NCBI GenBank assembly: GCA_001874265.1
Contig: MPDD01000004.1
Coordinates: 1-64,000, forward strand
Source of the DNA: Bacteroidetes bacterium MedPE-SWsnd-G1
GTDB lineage: Bacteria; Bacteroidota; Bacteroidia; Flavobacteriales; Flavobacteriaceae
Reading direction: 5' to 3'
Length of the DNA stretch: 64,000 nucleotides
Shown: one piece after another, positions 8,673 through 17,595 of the stretch
Numbering within the stretch: the stretch's first letter is position 1
How the letters are laid out: every line of letters starts with the position of its first letter
The notes under the pieces: generated by a model
The model's database searches: none
Seen by the model: the letters and a program-made list of their open reading frames with translations, nothing else
What the model was told of the DNA's origin: nothing
Position numbers and translations under genes: made by a program

Positions 8673-10133
8673 ATGAATACAGAAATTAAAAATTTAGGCG
8701 AGCTAATTAAGGCAAACTATAAATCGAGAAGTATAAAAACGGAATTAAGAGAGAACTTAATCGAAAATATTAGAAATAAGAAAAGCTCTTTTTCAGGTAT
8801 TCATGGTTACGAAGATTCGGTAATTCCACAATTAGAACGTGCCATTTTATCTCAGCACAATATAAATCTATTGGGCTTACGTGGTCAGGCAAAAACAAGA
8901 TTGGCAAGATTGATGGTCCAATTATTAGATGAATACATTCCGGCTATAGAGGGCTCAGATATTAATGATGATCCTTTAAATCCTATTAGTTCATATGGTA
9001 AGAATCAAATAAGTCTATTAGGTAACGATACACCAATTAAATGGATTCATAGAAATGAGCGATTTTTTGAGAAACTTGCTACTCCTGATGTAACTATTTC
9101 TGATTTAATAGGAGATATTGACCCAATAAAAGCAGCGAATTTAAAATTGGATTATTCCAATGAGCGTATCATTCATTTTGGAATGATCCCAAGAGCTCAT
9201 AGAAGCATTTTTGTAATAAATGAATTACCAGATTTACAAGCACGTATTCAGGTAGCACTATTTAATATATTGGAAGAAGGGGATATACAAATTAGAGGTT
9301 TTCAATTAAGACTTCAATTAGATTTGCAGTTCGTATTTACAGCTAATCCAGAAGATTATACAAATAGAGGAAGTATAGTTACACCTCTAAAAGATAGAAT
9401 TGGTTCTCAAATTCTGACCCACTATCCAAAAACTATTGAAATAGCCCAAACGATTACAAATCAAGAGGCAAAGTTACAAGAATCAAGAATTTGTGATATA
9501 CATATTCCTCAATTGGCTAAGGATTTAGTTGAGCAAATTGGTTTTGAAGCTAGGAAAAGTGAGTATGTAGATGCAAAAAGCGGTATCAGTGCAAGAATGA
9601 GTATTACGGCCTACGAAAATTTATTAAGTACAACAGAACACCGATGTGTAATTTCTAATTCAAAAGAGACATCAATTAGGTTTACGGATATACTAGGAAT
9701 GATTCCTTCAATTACAGGGAAAATTGAGTTGGTCTATGAAGGGGAACAGGAGGGAGCAATATTTGTTGCGGAAATGCTCATTAACAATGCTGCTCAAACG
9801 CTGTTTAATAAGTATTTCCCAAAAATTAAGAAAATAGAAAATGAAGACGAAGTTGGACCCTATGATGAACTGATAAATTGGTTTTTTAATGAAACTTCTT
9901 TTGATTTATTAGATGATAGTTCAGAAGAAGAATATTATGAAGGTTTAAATAAAATAGAACCCTTAGACAACCTAATTGCTAAATACATGGGCAATGTCGA
10001 ATTGAATGATATTCCGTTTATAAAGGAATTAATACTTTGGGCTTTAGTATCATATAACAAATTAGATAGACACCGAATTGATAACGGATATTCGTTTAAA
10101 GATCAGTATGGTGCTTTTTTTTCTAATATTTAA
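8673..10133 (+). CDS. AAA+ ATPase of the magnesium-chelatase (ChlI-like) type
   Basis: A 486-residue AAA+ protein. Walker A is GLRGQAKT (68-75), the LIGDIDPIKA insert is at about 145-154, Walker B is degenerate as IFVINELPDL (179-188, Asn where Asp is usual) and sensor 1 is FTANPEDYTNRG (about 222-233). The GDIDPIKA and ANPEDYTNRG segments are characteristic of ChlI/BchI-type chelatase ATPases, but no bacteriochlorophyll genes are near and the length exceeds ChlI (about 340-390). The C-terminal 150 residues are a helical extension with an acidic segment (DDSSEEEYYE). It probably remodels a target together with the upstream VWA protein. Confidence 0.85.
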   Translation: MNTEIKNLGELIKANYKSRSIKTELRENLIENIRNKKSSFSGIHGYEDSVIPQLERAILSQHNINLLGLRGQAKTRLARLMVQLLDEYIPAIEGSDINDDPLNPISSYGKNQISLLGNDTPIKWIHRNERFFEKLATPDVTISDLIGDIDPIKAANLKLDYSNERIIHFGMIPRAHRSIFVINELPDLQARIQVALFNILEEGDIQIRGFQLRLQLDLQFVFTANPEDYTNRGSIVTPLKDRIGSQILTHYPKTIEIAQTITNQEAKLQESRICDIHIPQLAKDLVEQIGFEARKSEYVDAKSGISARMSITAYENLLSTTEHRCVISNSKETSIRFTDILGMIPSITGKIELVYEGEQEGAIFVAEMLINNAAQTLFNKYFPKIKKIENEDEVGPYDELINWFFNETSFDLLDDSSEEEYYEGLNKIEPLDNLIAKYMGNVELNDIPFIKELILWALVSYNKLDRHRIDNGYSFKDQYGAFFSNI

Positions 10134-10139
10134 ATCGAA

Positions 10140-10955
10140 TTAATTCCACCAAACTACAAAGAACTTTTGAAGAGTTCCATTTGGAAACTTTATCCAGCAA
10201 AGAGGTGAACTTTGTACTTTAATAAATTCAGAAACTCTAGATTTAAAATCTGTAAAATCTAACCAACTAACATGTGCATAAGCTTTAATAAGCCAATCTG
10301 TCTTTTCTGGAATTATAAATTTACAATTAGAAAATTGTTGGATTTCCAAAAACTGGATATAGAAACCAACTATACAGTTATTGTTTAAGAAAGTTGTATT
10401 CATAGTAGCACCATATGGAATGAACAATTGGGCTTTAAACAAAACTTTTTGTAGGATTTTACTTTTATCTATATTCAAATCTTTTAGCAATACATCGGTT
10501 TGAGGTTTGTAAAGCAGAGGGAGTTGTTTATCTTTTAATTTCGTTAATTTTTTGAGAAGAGAATCATTTCTATTGGGACCAATCCATTTTTCAATTTCCG
10601 TATTTCCAATTGAAGGATCGTATAAATAAAACTTGTAAACTATTTCTAAATGAATGGGACTATCATTAAATAAGAATAAGGCATCGATCTCTCCAATTGT
10701 AATTTTCTCATTTTTTATTTGTTCATTCTCTACTAGAACTTTTAAATTATCTAGTTGTTCCAGTTCAAAGAAAACAAATTGTTCTACCAATTTTCCTAAG
10801 CGTAGCCTTTTCTCAATGGCTCTATTGAGCGCAATGGAAGGCGTAAAGGGAATTGAAAACTGTGACAAACCCAACAATTCAGACGATTTCCAAAGAGGTG
10901 GTGTATCTCTATACCCTTTGTATTGTAATTGTAATTTATCTTCATTTACACCCAT
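10140..10955 (-). CDS. DUF1853-family protein
   Basis: A 271-residue cytoplasmic protein. The block GEIDALFLF...PIHLEIVYKFYLY...WIGPNRNDSLLKKLTKLKDKQLPLL (residues about 88-155) matches DUF1853 as I know it. The order E59, D91, E104 and K108 resembles a PD-(D/E)xK nuclease-like core, but the ExxxK spacing is unusual, so a nuclease role is only a suggestion. It is convergent with the ChlI-like gene (6 nt between stops) and divergent from the M13 peptidase gene. Confidence 0.7.
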   Translation of the reverse strand: MGVNEDKLQLQYKGYRDTPPLWKSSELLGLSQFSIPFTPSIALNRAIEKRLRLGKLVEQFVFFELEQLDNLKVLVENEQIKNEKITIGEIDALFLFNDSPIHLEIVYKFYLYDPSIGNTEIEKWIGPNRNDSLLKKLTKLKDKQLPLLYKPQTDVLLKDLNIDKSKILQKVLFKAQLFIPYGATMNTTFLNNNCIVGFYIQFLEIQQFSNCKFIIPEKTDWLIKAYAHVSWLDFTDFKSRVSEFIKVQSSPLCWIKFPNGTLQKFFVVWWN

Positions 10956-11001
10956 ATTTGCGAAGATAACTTTTAATACTATTATCTGAATTATAAATCC
11001 A

Positions 11002-11009
11002 TATCTTTG
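11002..11009 (+). promoter_or_regulatory. Candidate -7 element of the M13 peptidase gene
   Basis: TATCTTTG is an exact TAnnTTTG match ending 23 nt before the ATG at 11033. No TTG box is visible at the expected distance upstream, so confidence is limited. Confidence 0.35.
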
Positions 11010-11032
11010 AGAAAACTAACCATCCAAATCTT

Positions 11033-13042
11033 ATGAAACATATTTTAACCATAATTCTTGCATCATTATTTGCTGTATCGTGTATTACTATAGATGAAAC
11101 TAACAAAGGAAGGTATCAATTCATGGATATTGATCAATCTATTAAACCAGGAGATGACTTCTTTAATCATGTAAATAAAACATGGATGGAAACTGCGGTT
11201 ATTGCCGATGATCAGGTTGGAGTAGGAGCCTATCGTTTCTTAAACATTCCACAGCAAGAAAAATTAAAAAATATTTTAGAAGAAGTATCTCAAAATGTAC
11301 ATCCGAATGGAAGTGTAGAGCAATTGGTTGGAGATTTTTATGCTTCTGGAATGGATACGGTAACAATCAATAAATTAGGTTCAGAACCAATAAAACCATT
11401 ATTGAATAGAATTGATGCCATTGAAACAACGGAGCAATTATTAGCATTTGTAACGAATCAAATTACTGTAGGAGATTATTCAATGCTAAGTGCTTATGTT
11501 TCTGCAGATCAGAAAAACAGCACTAATAATATTTTGCATTTATCCCAAACTGGATTGGGTTTGCCAGATCGTGATTACTACTTTAAGGAAGACCCATCTG
11601 TTTCAAAGATTCAAGCAGCCTATAAAACATATTTAGAAAGCATCTTTGAATTGGTCGGAGAACTAGAAACTTCTAAAAAAGCAGCGGTGGTGTACAAAAT
11701 AGAAAAGGAATTAGCGCAGTCTCATAAAACTAGAATTCAGCGTAGAGTTATAAGAGAGAATTACCATAAAATGGCTGTTTCTGAATTAAACAAATCACAT
11801 GATAATATTAATTGGGTGAGCGTATTTGAAACACTTGGAGCAGATATAGATTCATTAAACATTGCGCAACCTGCATATTATGATACATTAAATAAAATGC
11901 TAAAAACAACATCTATCGATGACTGGAAATTGTATTTGAAAGCAAACTCAATCGGTACCTATGCTAGTATTTTGAGCACTCCTTTTCAAGATGTTTCATT
12001 TGAATATTCTAAAGTATTGTCTGGCCAATCCGTGCAACAATCAAGAACAAAACAAATGGTTCGTAGAGTTGATAGACAGATCGGATTCGCATTAGGCCAA
12101 TTGTATGTAAAGCGCTATTTTAATGAAGAGGCTAAAAAAAGAGCCTTGGATTTGGTAAATAATTTTCAATTGGCTTTAGAAGTCAGAATTGATAATTTAG
12201 AATGGATGAGTGATAGTACCAAAGTAAAAGCAAAAGAGAAATTGTTCGCAATCAACAAAAAAATTGGATACCCTGATGTTTGGAGAACATACAATGTAAC
12301 TATTGAAAGAGATGATTTCTTTAAAAATATTGTGAGTTTAAGCAAGGATGCATACCAATATGAATTAAATCAATTGAACAAAGCTCCAAACAGAGACGAA
12401 TGGCATACCACTCCATCAACGGTTACTGCATATTACAATCCATCATTAAATGAGATCGTTTTCCCAGCTGGGATTTTGCAAGCACCTTATTTTGACTTGT
12501 CTGCTGATGATGCCTTAAATTATGGAGGAATTGGAATGGTAATTGGTCACGAGTTTACACATGCTTTTGATGATCAAGGTGCACAATATGATAAAAATGG
12601 TAATGTTAGTAATTGGTGGGCAGAATCTGATTACACAAAATTCAAGGAAAAAACACAACAGATAATTGATCAATACAGTTCGTTTACCGTATTAGACAGT
12701 GTCCATTTAAAAGGTGCGTTGACCGTTGGAGAGAACACCGCTGATAACGGAGGAATCGCTATTGCATTTGATGCTTTTAAAATGACGGACCAAGGGAAAG
12801 GACTTAAAGAAATAGACGGATTCACACCAAATCAACGTTTCTTTTTATCCGTTGCTAATATTTGGAAAGTAAAAACACGTGATGAGTATTTGCGCAACTA
12901 TGTTGCAACAGATCCTCATTCGCCACCAATTTGGCGTGTCAATGGTCCGCTAATGAACTTTACGCCTTTCTATGAGGCTTTTGATCTAAAACCTGGAGAA
13001 GCGAATTATAAAACAGAGGAAGAGCGTATCAAGATTTGGTAA
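11033..13042 (+). CDS. M13-family (neprilysin/PepO-like) zinc metallopeptidase lipoprotein
   Basis: A 669-residue protein. The N-terminus MKHILTIILASLFAVSC suggests a lipoprotein with Cys17, although the -3 residue is Ala. Zinc site: H506-E-F-T-H510 and E567 in GENTADNGG with D571, the full HExxH...ExxxD pattern of M13. The N-terminal PGDDFFNHVNKTWME and C-terminal NGPLMNFTPFYEAFDLKPG/W end are typical. It is expected in the periplasm or outer envelope, cleaving short peptides. It is monocistronic, with a gap of about 100 nt to the next gene. Confidence 0.93.
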   Translation: MKHILTIILASLFAVSCITIDETNKGRYQFMDIDQSIKPGDDFFNHVNKTWMETAVIADDQVGVGAYRFLNIPQQEKLKNILEEVSQNVHPNGSVEQLVGDFYASGMDTVTINKLGSEPIKPLLNRIDAIETTEQLLAFVTNQITVGDYSMLSAYVSADQKNSTNNILHLSQTGLGLPDRDYYFKEDPSVSKIQAAYKTYLESIFELVGELETSKKAAVVYKIEKELAQSHKTRIQRRVIRENYHKMAVSELNKSHDNINWVSVFETLGADIDSLNIAQPAYYDTLNKMLKTTSIDDWKLYLKANSIGTYASILSTPFQDVSFEYSKVLSGQSVQQSRTKQMVRRVDRQIGFALGQLYVKRYFNEEAKKRALDLVNNFQLALEVRIDNLEWMSDSTKVKAKEKLFAINKKIGYPDVWRTYNVTIERDDFFKNIVSLSKDAYQYELNQLNKAPNRDEWHTTPSTVTAYYNPSLNEIVFPAGILQAPYFDLSADDALNYGGIGMVIGHEFTHAFDDQGAQYDKNGNVSNWWAESDYTKFKEKTQQIIDQYSSFTVLDSVHLKGALTVGENTADNGGIAIAFDAFKMTDQGKGLKEIDGFTPNQRFFLSVANIWKVKTRDEYLRNYVATDPHSPPIWRVNGPLMNFTPFYEAFDLKPGEANYKTEEERIKIW

Positions 13043-13112
13043 TTCACTTATAACTTTTTAGAAAATATTCAGATATTAATCAATTTTCGTGATACAAGTC
13101 ACGGATTAAGAG

Positions 13113-13120
13113 TACTTTTG
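13113..13120 (+). promoter_or_regulatory. Candidate -7 element before the J-KTSC gene
   Basis: TACTTTTG, an exact TAnnTTTG match 23 nt before the ATG at 13144. No clear -33 box is seen. Confidence 0.35.
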
Positions 13121-13143
13121 CGCCCGATTTAAAACACTGTTAT

Positions 13144-13590
13144 ATGAAGCGCATCAATCAATACAAAAAACTATTTAAGGTAGAAGGAGCTTTAGATTTG
13201 AAAGAATTGAAGAAAACTTATAGAGGTTTGGTAAAAGAATATCACCCTGATAAATTTCAAGATGAAGAAGAAAAAGAAAAGGCAGGTGTTAAAAGTTTAG
13301 AAATTATTGATGGATATCATTTTTTAGTGAGTATAGCTCCTGAAACAAAAGAAGCCAATTCTGAAGAATATGCGACCACAATTTCACAAGCACAAGTAGC
13401 CGATTTTCAGCATAAAAGTATGCGTTTAGAAATTACTTTTACAAATGGCGACACCTATGAATACTTTGGTGTAAACCAGAAACTTTTTAATAAGTTCGCA
13501 GGAAGCAAATCGTTAAGTAACTTTGGTAAAAGAAAAATTTTTAATTCGTTTACGTATAGAAAAATTAAGAAAGCTGATATTGTAGCTTAA
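13144..13590 (+). CDS. J-domain protein with C-terminal KTSC domain
   Basis: 148 residues. The N-terminus is a compact J-domain with the HPD tripeptide at 34-36 (EYHPDKF), which in DnaJ proteins stimulates the Hsp70 ATPase. Residues about 90-141 form a KTSC domain (MRLEITFTNGDTYEYFGV...). The J-KTSC pairing is common in Bacteroidota, and KTSC proteins are associated with nucleic-acid functions. No signal peptide. It lies 23 nt upstream of the dihydrouridine synthase gene, so probably the same transcript; a client linked to RNA processing is speculative. Confidence 0.8.
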   Translation: MKRINQYKKLFKVEGALDLKELKKTYRGLVKEYHPDKFQDEEEKEKAGVKSLEIIDGYHFLVSIAPETKEANSEEYATTISQAQVADFQHKSMRLEITFTNGDTYEYFGVNQKLFNKFAGSKSLSNFGKRKIFNSFTYRKIKKADIVA

Positions 13591-13613
13591 TTTAGTTCAA
13601 CAAACCAATTTAA

Positions 13614-14564
13614 ATGTCGGTTACGCTTTTATCTTCACCATTACAAGGGTTTACAGATTTTCGATTCAGAAATGCTATCAATAAGTATTTTGGTGGAATT
13701 GACACCTATTATGCCCCGTACATTCGTATGAACGGTAAGTTAGTGATTAAAAACAATTATCGACGAGATTTAAAGCCAGAGAATAATACCGAACTAGAAC
13801 TGATTCCGCAAATCATGACCAATGATGCAGAGGAGTTTCTGTTTGCTGTTAAGTACATTCAAGATTTGGGTTATAAAGAAATGAACTGGAATTTAGGTTG
13901 TCCGTACCCTATGGTTACCAAACGAGGTATGGGTTCTGGATTAATTTGTGAGCCTGAAAAAATAAACCATATTCTAGATCGTGTTCATTCCGAAACTGAC
14001 ATTCTAGTTTCCATGAAAATGCGTTTGGGTTATGAACATGCAGAAGAGATCTTGAATACCTTTTCTATATTAGATAAATACCCACTTAAAAATGTGGCCA
14101 TACATGCACGTATCGGAAAACAATTGTATAAAGGAGGTGTAAATTTGGACGGTTTTGAACGCTGCATAACTAGTACCAAGCACAAATTGTATTACAATGG
14201 AGATATTACCAGTGTTTCAAAATATAAAGAGATGCAAGCCCGTTTTACATCAATAGATCATTTTATGATTGGAAGAGGCTTAATTGCTGATCCTTTTTTA
14301 CCAAGTATGATTAAGAACGATACTAATGTGTATCCAACAAATCGATGGGAAATTTTTTCCGAGTTTCATGACACCATATACGAGCAGTACGATGCAGCCT
14401 TATCAGGCCCAACACCTATTAAAATGAAAATGCAAGGCTTCTGGGAGTATTTTTCTCAATCATTTTCCAACCCGCAAAAAACTTTTAAAATGATAAAAAA
14501 GGCTGGAAACCCAAAAAAATATAGAGCAGCAGTTGCTGAGATTCTAAAAAAAGAGCAGAGTTAA
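13614..14564 (+). CDS. tRNA-dihydrouridine synthase family protein
   Basis: A 316-residue TIM-barrel flavoenzyme. The N-terminus LLSSPLQGFTDFRFR corresponds to the FMN-binding APMxGxTD segment. The catalytic Cys is C96 in NWNLGCPYPMVTKRGMGSGL. Further family motifs are SMKMRLGYE, IHARIGKQLYKG and NGDITS. It reduces uridine to dihydrouridine in tRNA using NADPH. Which position it modifies is not clear; the sequence looks closest to the DusC-like side of the family. Confidence 0.88.
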   Translation: MSVTLLSSPLQGFTDFRFRNAINKYFGGIDTYYAPYIRMNGKLVIKNNYRRDLKPENNTELELIPQIMTNDAEEFLFAVKYIQDLGYKEMNWNLGCPYPMVTKRGMGSGLICEPEKINHILDRVHSETDILVSMKMRLGYEHAEEILNTFSILDKYPLKNVAIHARIGKQLYKGGVNLDGFERCITSTKHKLYYNGDITSVSKYKEMQARFTSIDHFMIGRGLIADPFLPSMIKNDTNVYPTNRWEIFSEFHDTIYEQYDAALSGPTPIKMKMQGFWEYFSQSFSNPQKTFKMIKKAGNPKKYRAAVAEILKKEQS

Positions 14565-14658
14565 TTGTTGTTTGTTCAGGATCATATCTTCTATTCTTTT
14601 TTATAAACAATAATCATTACAGATTATTAAGTCTATTTTTGTCATCTAATTACCTTCA

Positions 14659-14676
14659 TTATTACATGTGTAATAA
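14659..14676. promoter_or_regulatory. Palindrome upstream of the DEAD-box helicase gene
   Basis: TTATTAC-ATGT-GTAATAA is a perfect 7-bp inverted repeat 23 nt before the helicase ATG. It could be an operator or a 5' UTR hairpin; no T-run follows, so a terminator is unlikely. Confidence 0.35.
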
Positions 14677-14699
14677 AATCTTGGTATAATCTAAAGGAC

Positions 14700-16010
14700 A
14701 TGGCAAATCAGCAAAAAGGACAAGAAGAAATACTTCAAAAGTTAAAAATTAAAGCGCTGAATCCTATGCAGGAAGAGGCTTTGACAACGATTAGTTCCAA
14801 TGCAGATACCATTCTACTATCACCAACAGGTACTGGGAAAACCTTAGCGTTTTCACTTCCTTTAATTAACATTTTAAAGAGGGATGTGGAAGAAATTCAA
14901 GCCTTGATATTAGTGCCTTCGCGCGAATTGGCCATTCAAATAGAACAAGTAATTCGTTCTATGGGTTCGGGTTATAAAGTAAATGCCGTTTACGGAGGAA
15001 GACCAATGTCTAAAGATAAAATTGAGTTGAAACATGAACCTGCTATTTTAATTGGTACTCCTGGTAGAATTGCAGACCATTTTAGCAACAACCGTTTTTC
15101 TAAAGATGCAATAAAAACTTTAATCTTGGACGAGTTTGATAAATCCTTAGAAACCGGATTTGAATATGAAATGAGAGGGATAATCAACCAATTACCTTCT
15201 TTAACTAAACGTATTTTAACTTCTGCAACACAAGGAGTTGAAATTCCTGATTTTGTCAAACTGAGTAACCCAAAAACAATCAATTATTTAGGAACAACTA
15301 CTTCGAAGTTGGCTGTCAGAACAGTTGTATCTCCTACAAGAAACAAACTAGAAACCCTGCTGAAATTGTTAAGCCATATTGGCCAGGAACAGGGAATTAT
15401 CTTTTGTAATTTAAAAGATAGTATACAAGGTGTGAGTAACTTTTTGACAAGCAAAAGCATAAATCATGGTTGCTTCAATGGAGGTATGGAGCAAAAAGAT
15501 AGAGAGCGTTCCTTAATAAAATTTAGAAATGGAACCAATCAATTATTAATTGCAACAGATTTGGCTGCAAGAGGAATAGATGTTCCTGAAATGAAATTCA
15601 TTATTCATTATGAATTGCCAATGTTTCAAGAGGAATTTATTCATAGAAATGGACGAACTGCTAGAGTTGCAGCCGAGGGCACGGCCTATGTTATTAAATG
15701 GAAGAATGAAGCCTTACCGGAATTTATAAAAAATGCACCAGTTCAAGATATTTCCAAGCAAGCAAATCGTAAACACATATTTTGGGTAACGGTGTTTGTT
15801 TCGGGAGGAAGGAAAGATAAAATTTCGAAAGGTGATATTGCCGGTTTGTTTTTAAAGCAAGGAGGGCTATCAAAAGATCAATTAGGCTTGATCGAATTAA
15901 AACAAGATTGTGCTTTTGTTGCAGTACCAGCAGCCATTGCGCAAGATTTGGTGTCTAGGTTAAACAATACCCGATTGAAAAAGAAAAAGGTACGCTTGAA
16001 CATTATTTAA
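14700..16010 (+). CDS. DEAD-box ATP-dependent RNA helicase with DbpA-like RNA-binding domain
   Basis: 436 residues. RecA-like domain 1 has SPTGTGKT (41-48), PSRELA, GTPGR, a variant Walker B DEFD (144-147) instead of DEAD, and SAT (175-177). Domain 2 has IIFCN, ATDLAARGID and HRNGRTAR. The last ~80 residues (IFWVTVFVSGGRKDKISKGDIAGLFL...) form a DbpA/CsdA-type RNA-binding domain. A role in ribosome assembly or RNA unwinding is expected. It is monocistronic with its own upstream palindrome. Confidence 0.92.
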   Translation: MANQQKGQEEILQKLKIKALNPMQEEALTTISSNADTILLSPTGTGKTLAFSLPLINILKRDVEEIQALILVPSRELAIQIEQVIRSMGSGYKVNAVYGGRPMSKDKIELKHEPAILIGTPGRIADHFSNNRFSKDAIKTLILDEFDKSLETGFEYEMRGIINQLPSLTKRILTSATQGVEIPDFVKLSNPKTINYLGTTTSKLAVRTVVSPTRNKLETLLKLLSHIGQEQGIIFCNLKDSIQGVSNFLTSKSINHGCFNGGMEQKDRERSLIKFRNGTNQLLIATDLAARGIDVPEMKFIIHYELPMFQEEFIHRNGRTARVAAEGTAYVIKWKNEALPEFIKNAPVQDISKQANRKHIFWVTVFVSGGRKDKISKGDIAGLFLKQGGLSKDQLGLIELKQDCAFVAVPAAIAQDLVSRLNNTRLKKKKVRLNII

Positions 16011-16088
16011 ATAATAAAGGCTGTCATTAATGCAAAAAAGGCTTAATGAAATTTAAGAAATCAAATTCACTCTTTAATACTGAAATCG

Positions 16089-17135
16089 ATGAGAATCTAT
16101 GATACTTTGGTAATTGGTGGAGGCCAGGCAGGCTTATCGGTTGCTTATTTTTTGCGTCGTAAAAAATTGGAATATCTTGTTTTAGATGATCAAGACAAAT
16201 CCGGAGGAGCATGGTTAAAAACATGGGATAGTTTAAAGTTATTTTCACCAACGGAATACAGTTCCTTATCTGGATGGGGAATGCCCAAGAGTGAAAACGA
16301 GTATCCTTTAAAAGATGAATTTATTTCTTACCTCAATCAGTATGAAGATAGGTATGAAATTCCTGTACAACGTAATACACGTGTAATTTCGGTTCTAAAA
16401 GAAAATGAACGGTTTAAAGTGGAAACCAATCAAGGTGTATTGTATTGTAAAACCTTGGTAAGTGCTACGGGAACTGCGCAACAACCTTTTATTCCTAAAT
16501 ATCCACAACAAGAAATTTTTAACGGATTTCAAATACATTCCGTGGATTATCGAAACAATTTAAATTTAGCAGGTAAAAAAGTGCTTATTGTTGGTGGTGG
16601 TAATTCTGGTGCACAAATTTTAGCAGAAGTGTCAAAGGTTGCAGCAACGCAATGGGTTACACTAGAAGAACCGTATATGATGCCCGATGATATAGATGGT
16701 CGTTATTTATTCAATGCTGCGACGCAAAAATTTTACGGCAAAACAAGTGGCACGATCGCTGGGTCTAAAAATTCCTTAAGCAATATTGTTATGATTGATT
16801 CTGTAAAAGAGGCTAGAAGCAGAGGCGTTTTGCATTCTAAGCGTCCTTTCACATCTTTTTATGAAACGGGTATTATATGGAATGATGGCACGAAAGAACC
16901 TATTGATGCAGTGATTTGGTGTACAGGTTTTAGAGGAAACTTGGATCATTTAACCTCTTTAAATATCATTGAAAATAATAGGATAAAAACCAATTATACA
17001 CGAGCCATAAAAGAACCAAATCTATGGTTGGTAGGTTATGGGAGTTGGACAGGGTTTGCTTCGGCAACAATCTATGGTGTTGGGAAAACAGCAAGACAAA
17101 CTGTCAATGAAATTTCTGAATTATTGAGTGATTAA
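16089..17135 (+). CDS. FAD/NAD(P)-dependent monooxygenase-like oxidoreductase
   Basis: 348 residues of the class B flavin monooxygenase/ArsO-CzcO-like type. The FAD motif GGGQAGLS is at 10-17, and a second dinucleotide motif VGGGNSGAQ lies near 172-180 for NADPH. The C-terminal WCTGFRGNLDHL and GYGSWTGFASATIYGVGKTAR segments are typical. The substrate is unknown; the ArsO-like subgroup is often beside arsenic or heavy-metal genes, which are absent here. It stands alone, with about 78 nt upstream. Confidence 0.85.
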   Translation: MRIYDTLVIGGGQAGLSVAYFLRRKKLEYLVLDDQDKSGGAWLKTWDSLKLFSPTEYSSLSGWGMPKSENEYPLKDEFISYLNQYEDRYEIPVQRNTRVISVLKENERFKVETNQGVLYCKTLVSATGTAQQPFIPKYPQQEIFNGFQIHSVDYRNNLNLAGKKVLIVGGGNSGAQILAEVSKVAATQWVTLEEPYMMPDDIDGRYLFNAATQKFYGKTSGTIAGSKNSLSNIVMIDSVKEARSRGVLHSKRPFTSFYETGIIWNDGTKEPIDAVIWCTGFRGNLDHLTSLNIIENNRIKTNYTRAIKEPNLWLVGYGSWTGFASATIYGVGKTARQTVNEISELLSD

Positions 17136-17188
17136 AGTATCTATCCCCACCGTAATTGTGAATGGATTAGTTTCTAAATTTGATACTA

Positions 17189-17488
17189 TTAATGATTTAG
17201 TGCATACTCGATCATTGCTTTCAATTCTTCTTCTAAAGTAGATTCCGGAAAACTTTTATTAGCTTGCCTATACCAATATCCAGCATTCCAGTCATCGCCT
17301 TCTTTTCTATGTAAATAGGCGTGAATCCAACTCCCCATTTCAGTATGTAAATCTTGAGCAATATTGTGAGATGCATTCCAATCTCCATTGGCTTCATACC
17401 ATAAAGACTTCAATGCTTCTGACCAATTAGCATTTGGTGCTTCTAATTTTAAAGTTTCTTTAAATTCTAAAAATGTTTGAGCCTTCAT
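17189..17488 (-). CDS. Small conserved-looking hypothetical protein
   Basis: 99 residues, not assigned to a named family. It is Trp-rich, with two related segments, GDWNASHNIAQDLH (about 34-47) and DDWNAGYWYRQAN (about 64-76), suggesting an internal repeat of helical hairpins. It has no signal peptide or membrane segment and is acidic and probably globular. It is transcribed alone on the minus strand between two plus-strand genes. The codon pattern looks like its neighbours, so I regard it as real. Confidence 0.7.
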   Translation of the reverse strand: MKAQTFLEFKETLKLEAPNANWSEALKSLWYEANGDWNASHNIAQDLHTEMGSWIHAYLHRKEGDDWNAGYWYRQANKSFPESTLEEELKAMIEYALNH

Positions 17489-17595
17489 AAGTACTAAAAA
17501 TCTATCCTAATAATTTATAATGCTAATTTATGTGAATTGACTATATTTATAATGTTTTTAAGCAACTTTAAACTAACCACTTAATTCTTTTCCAG

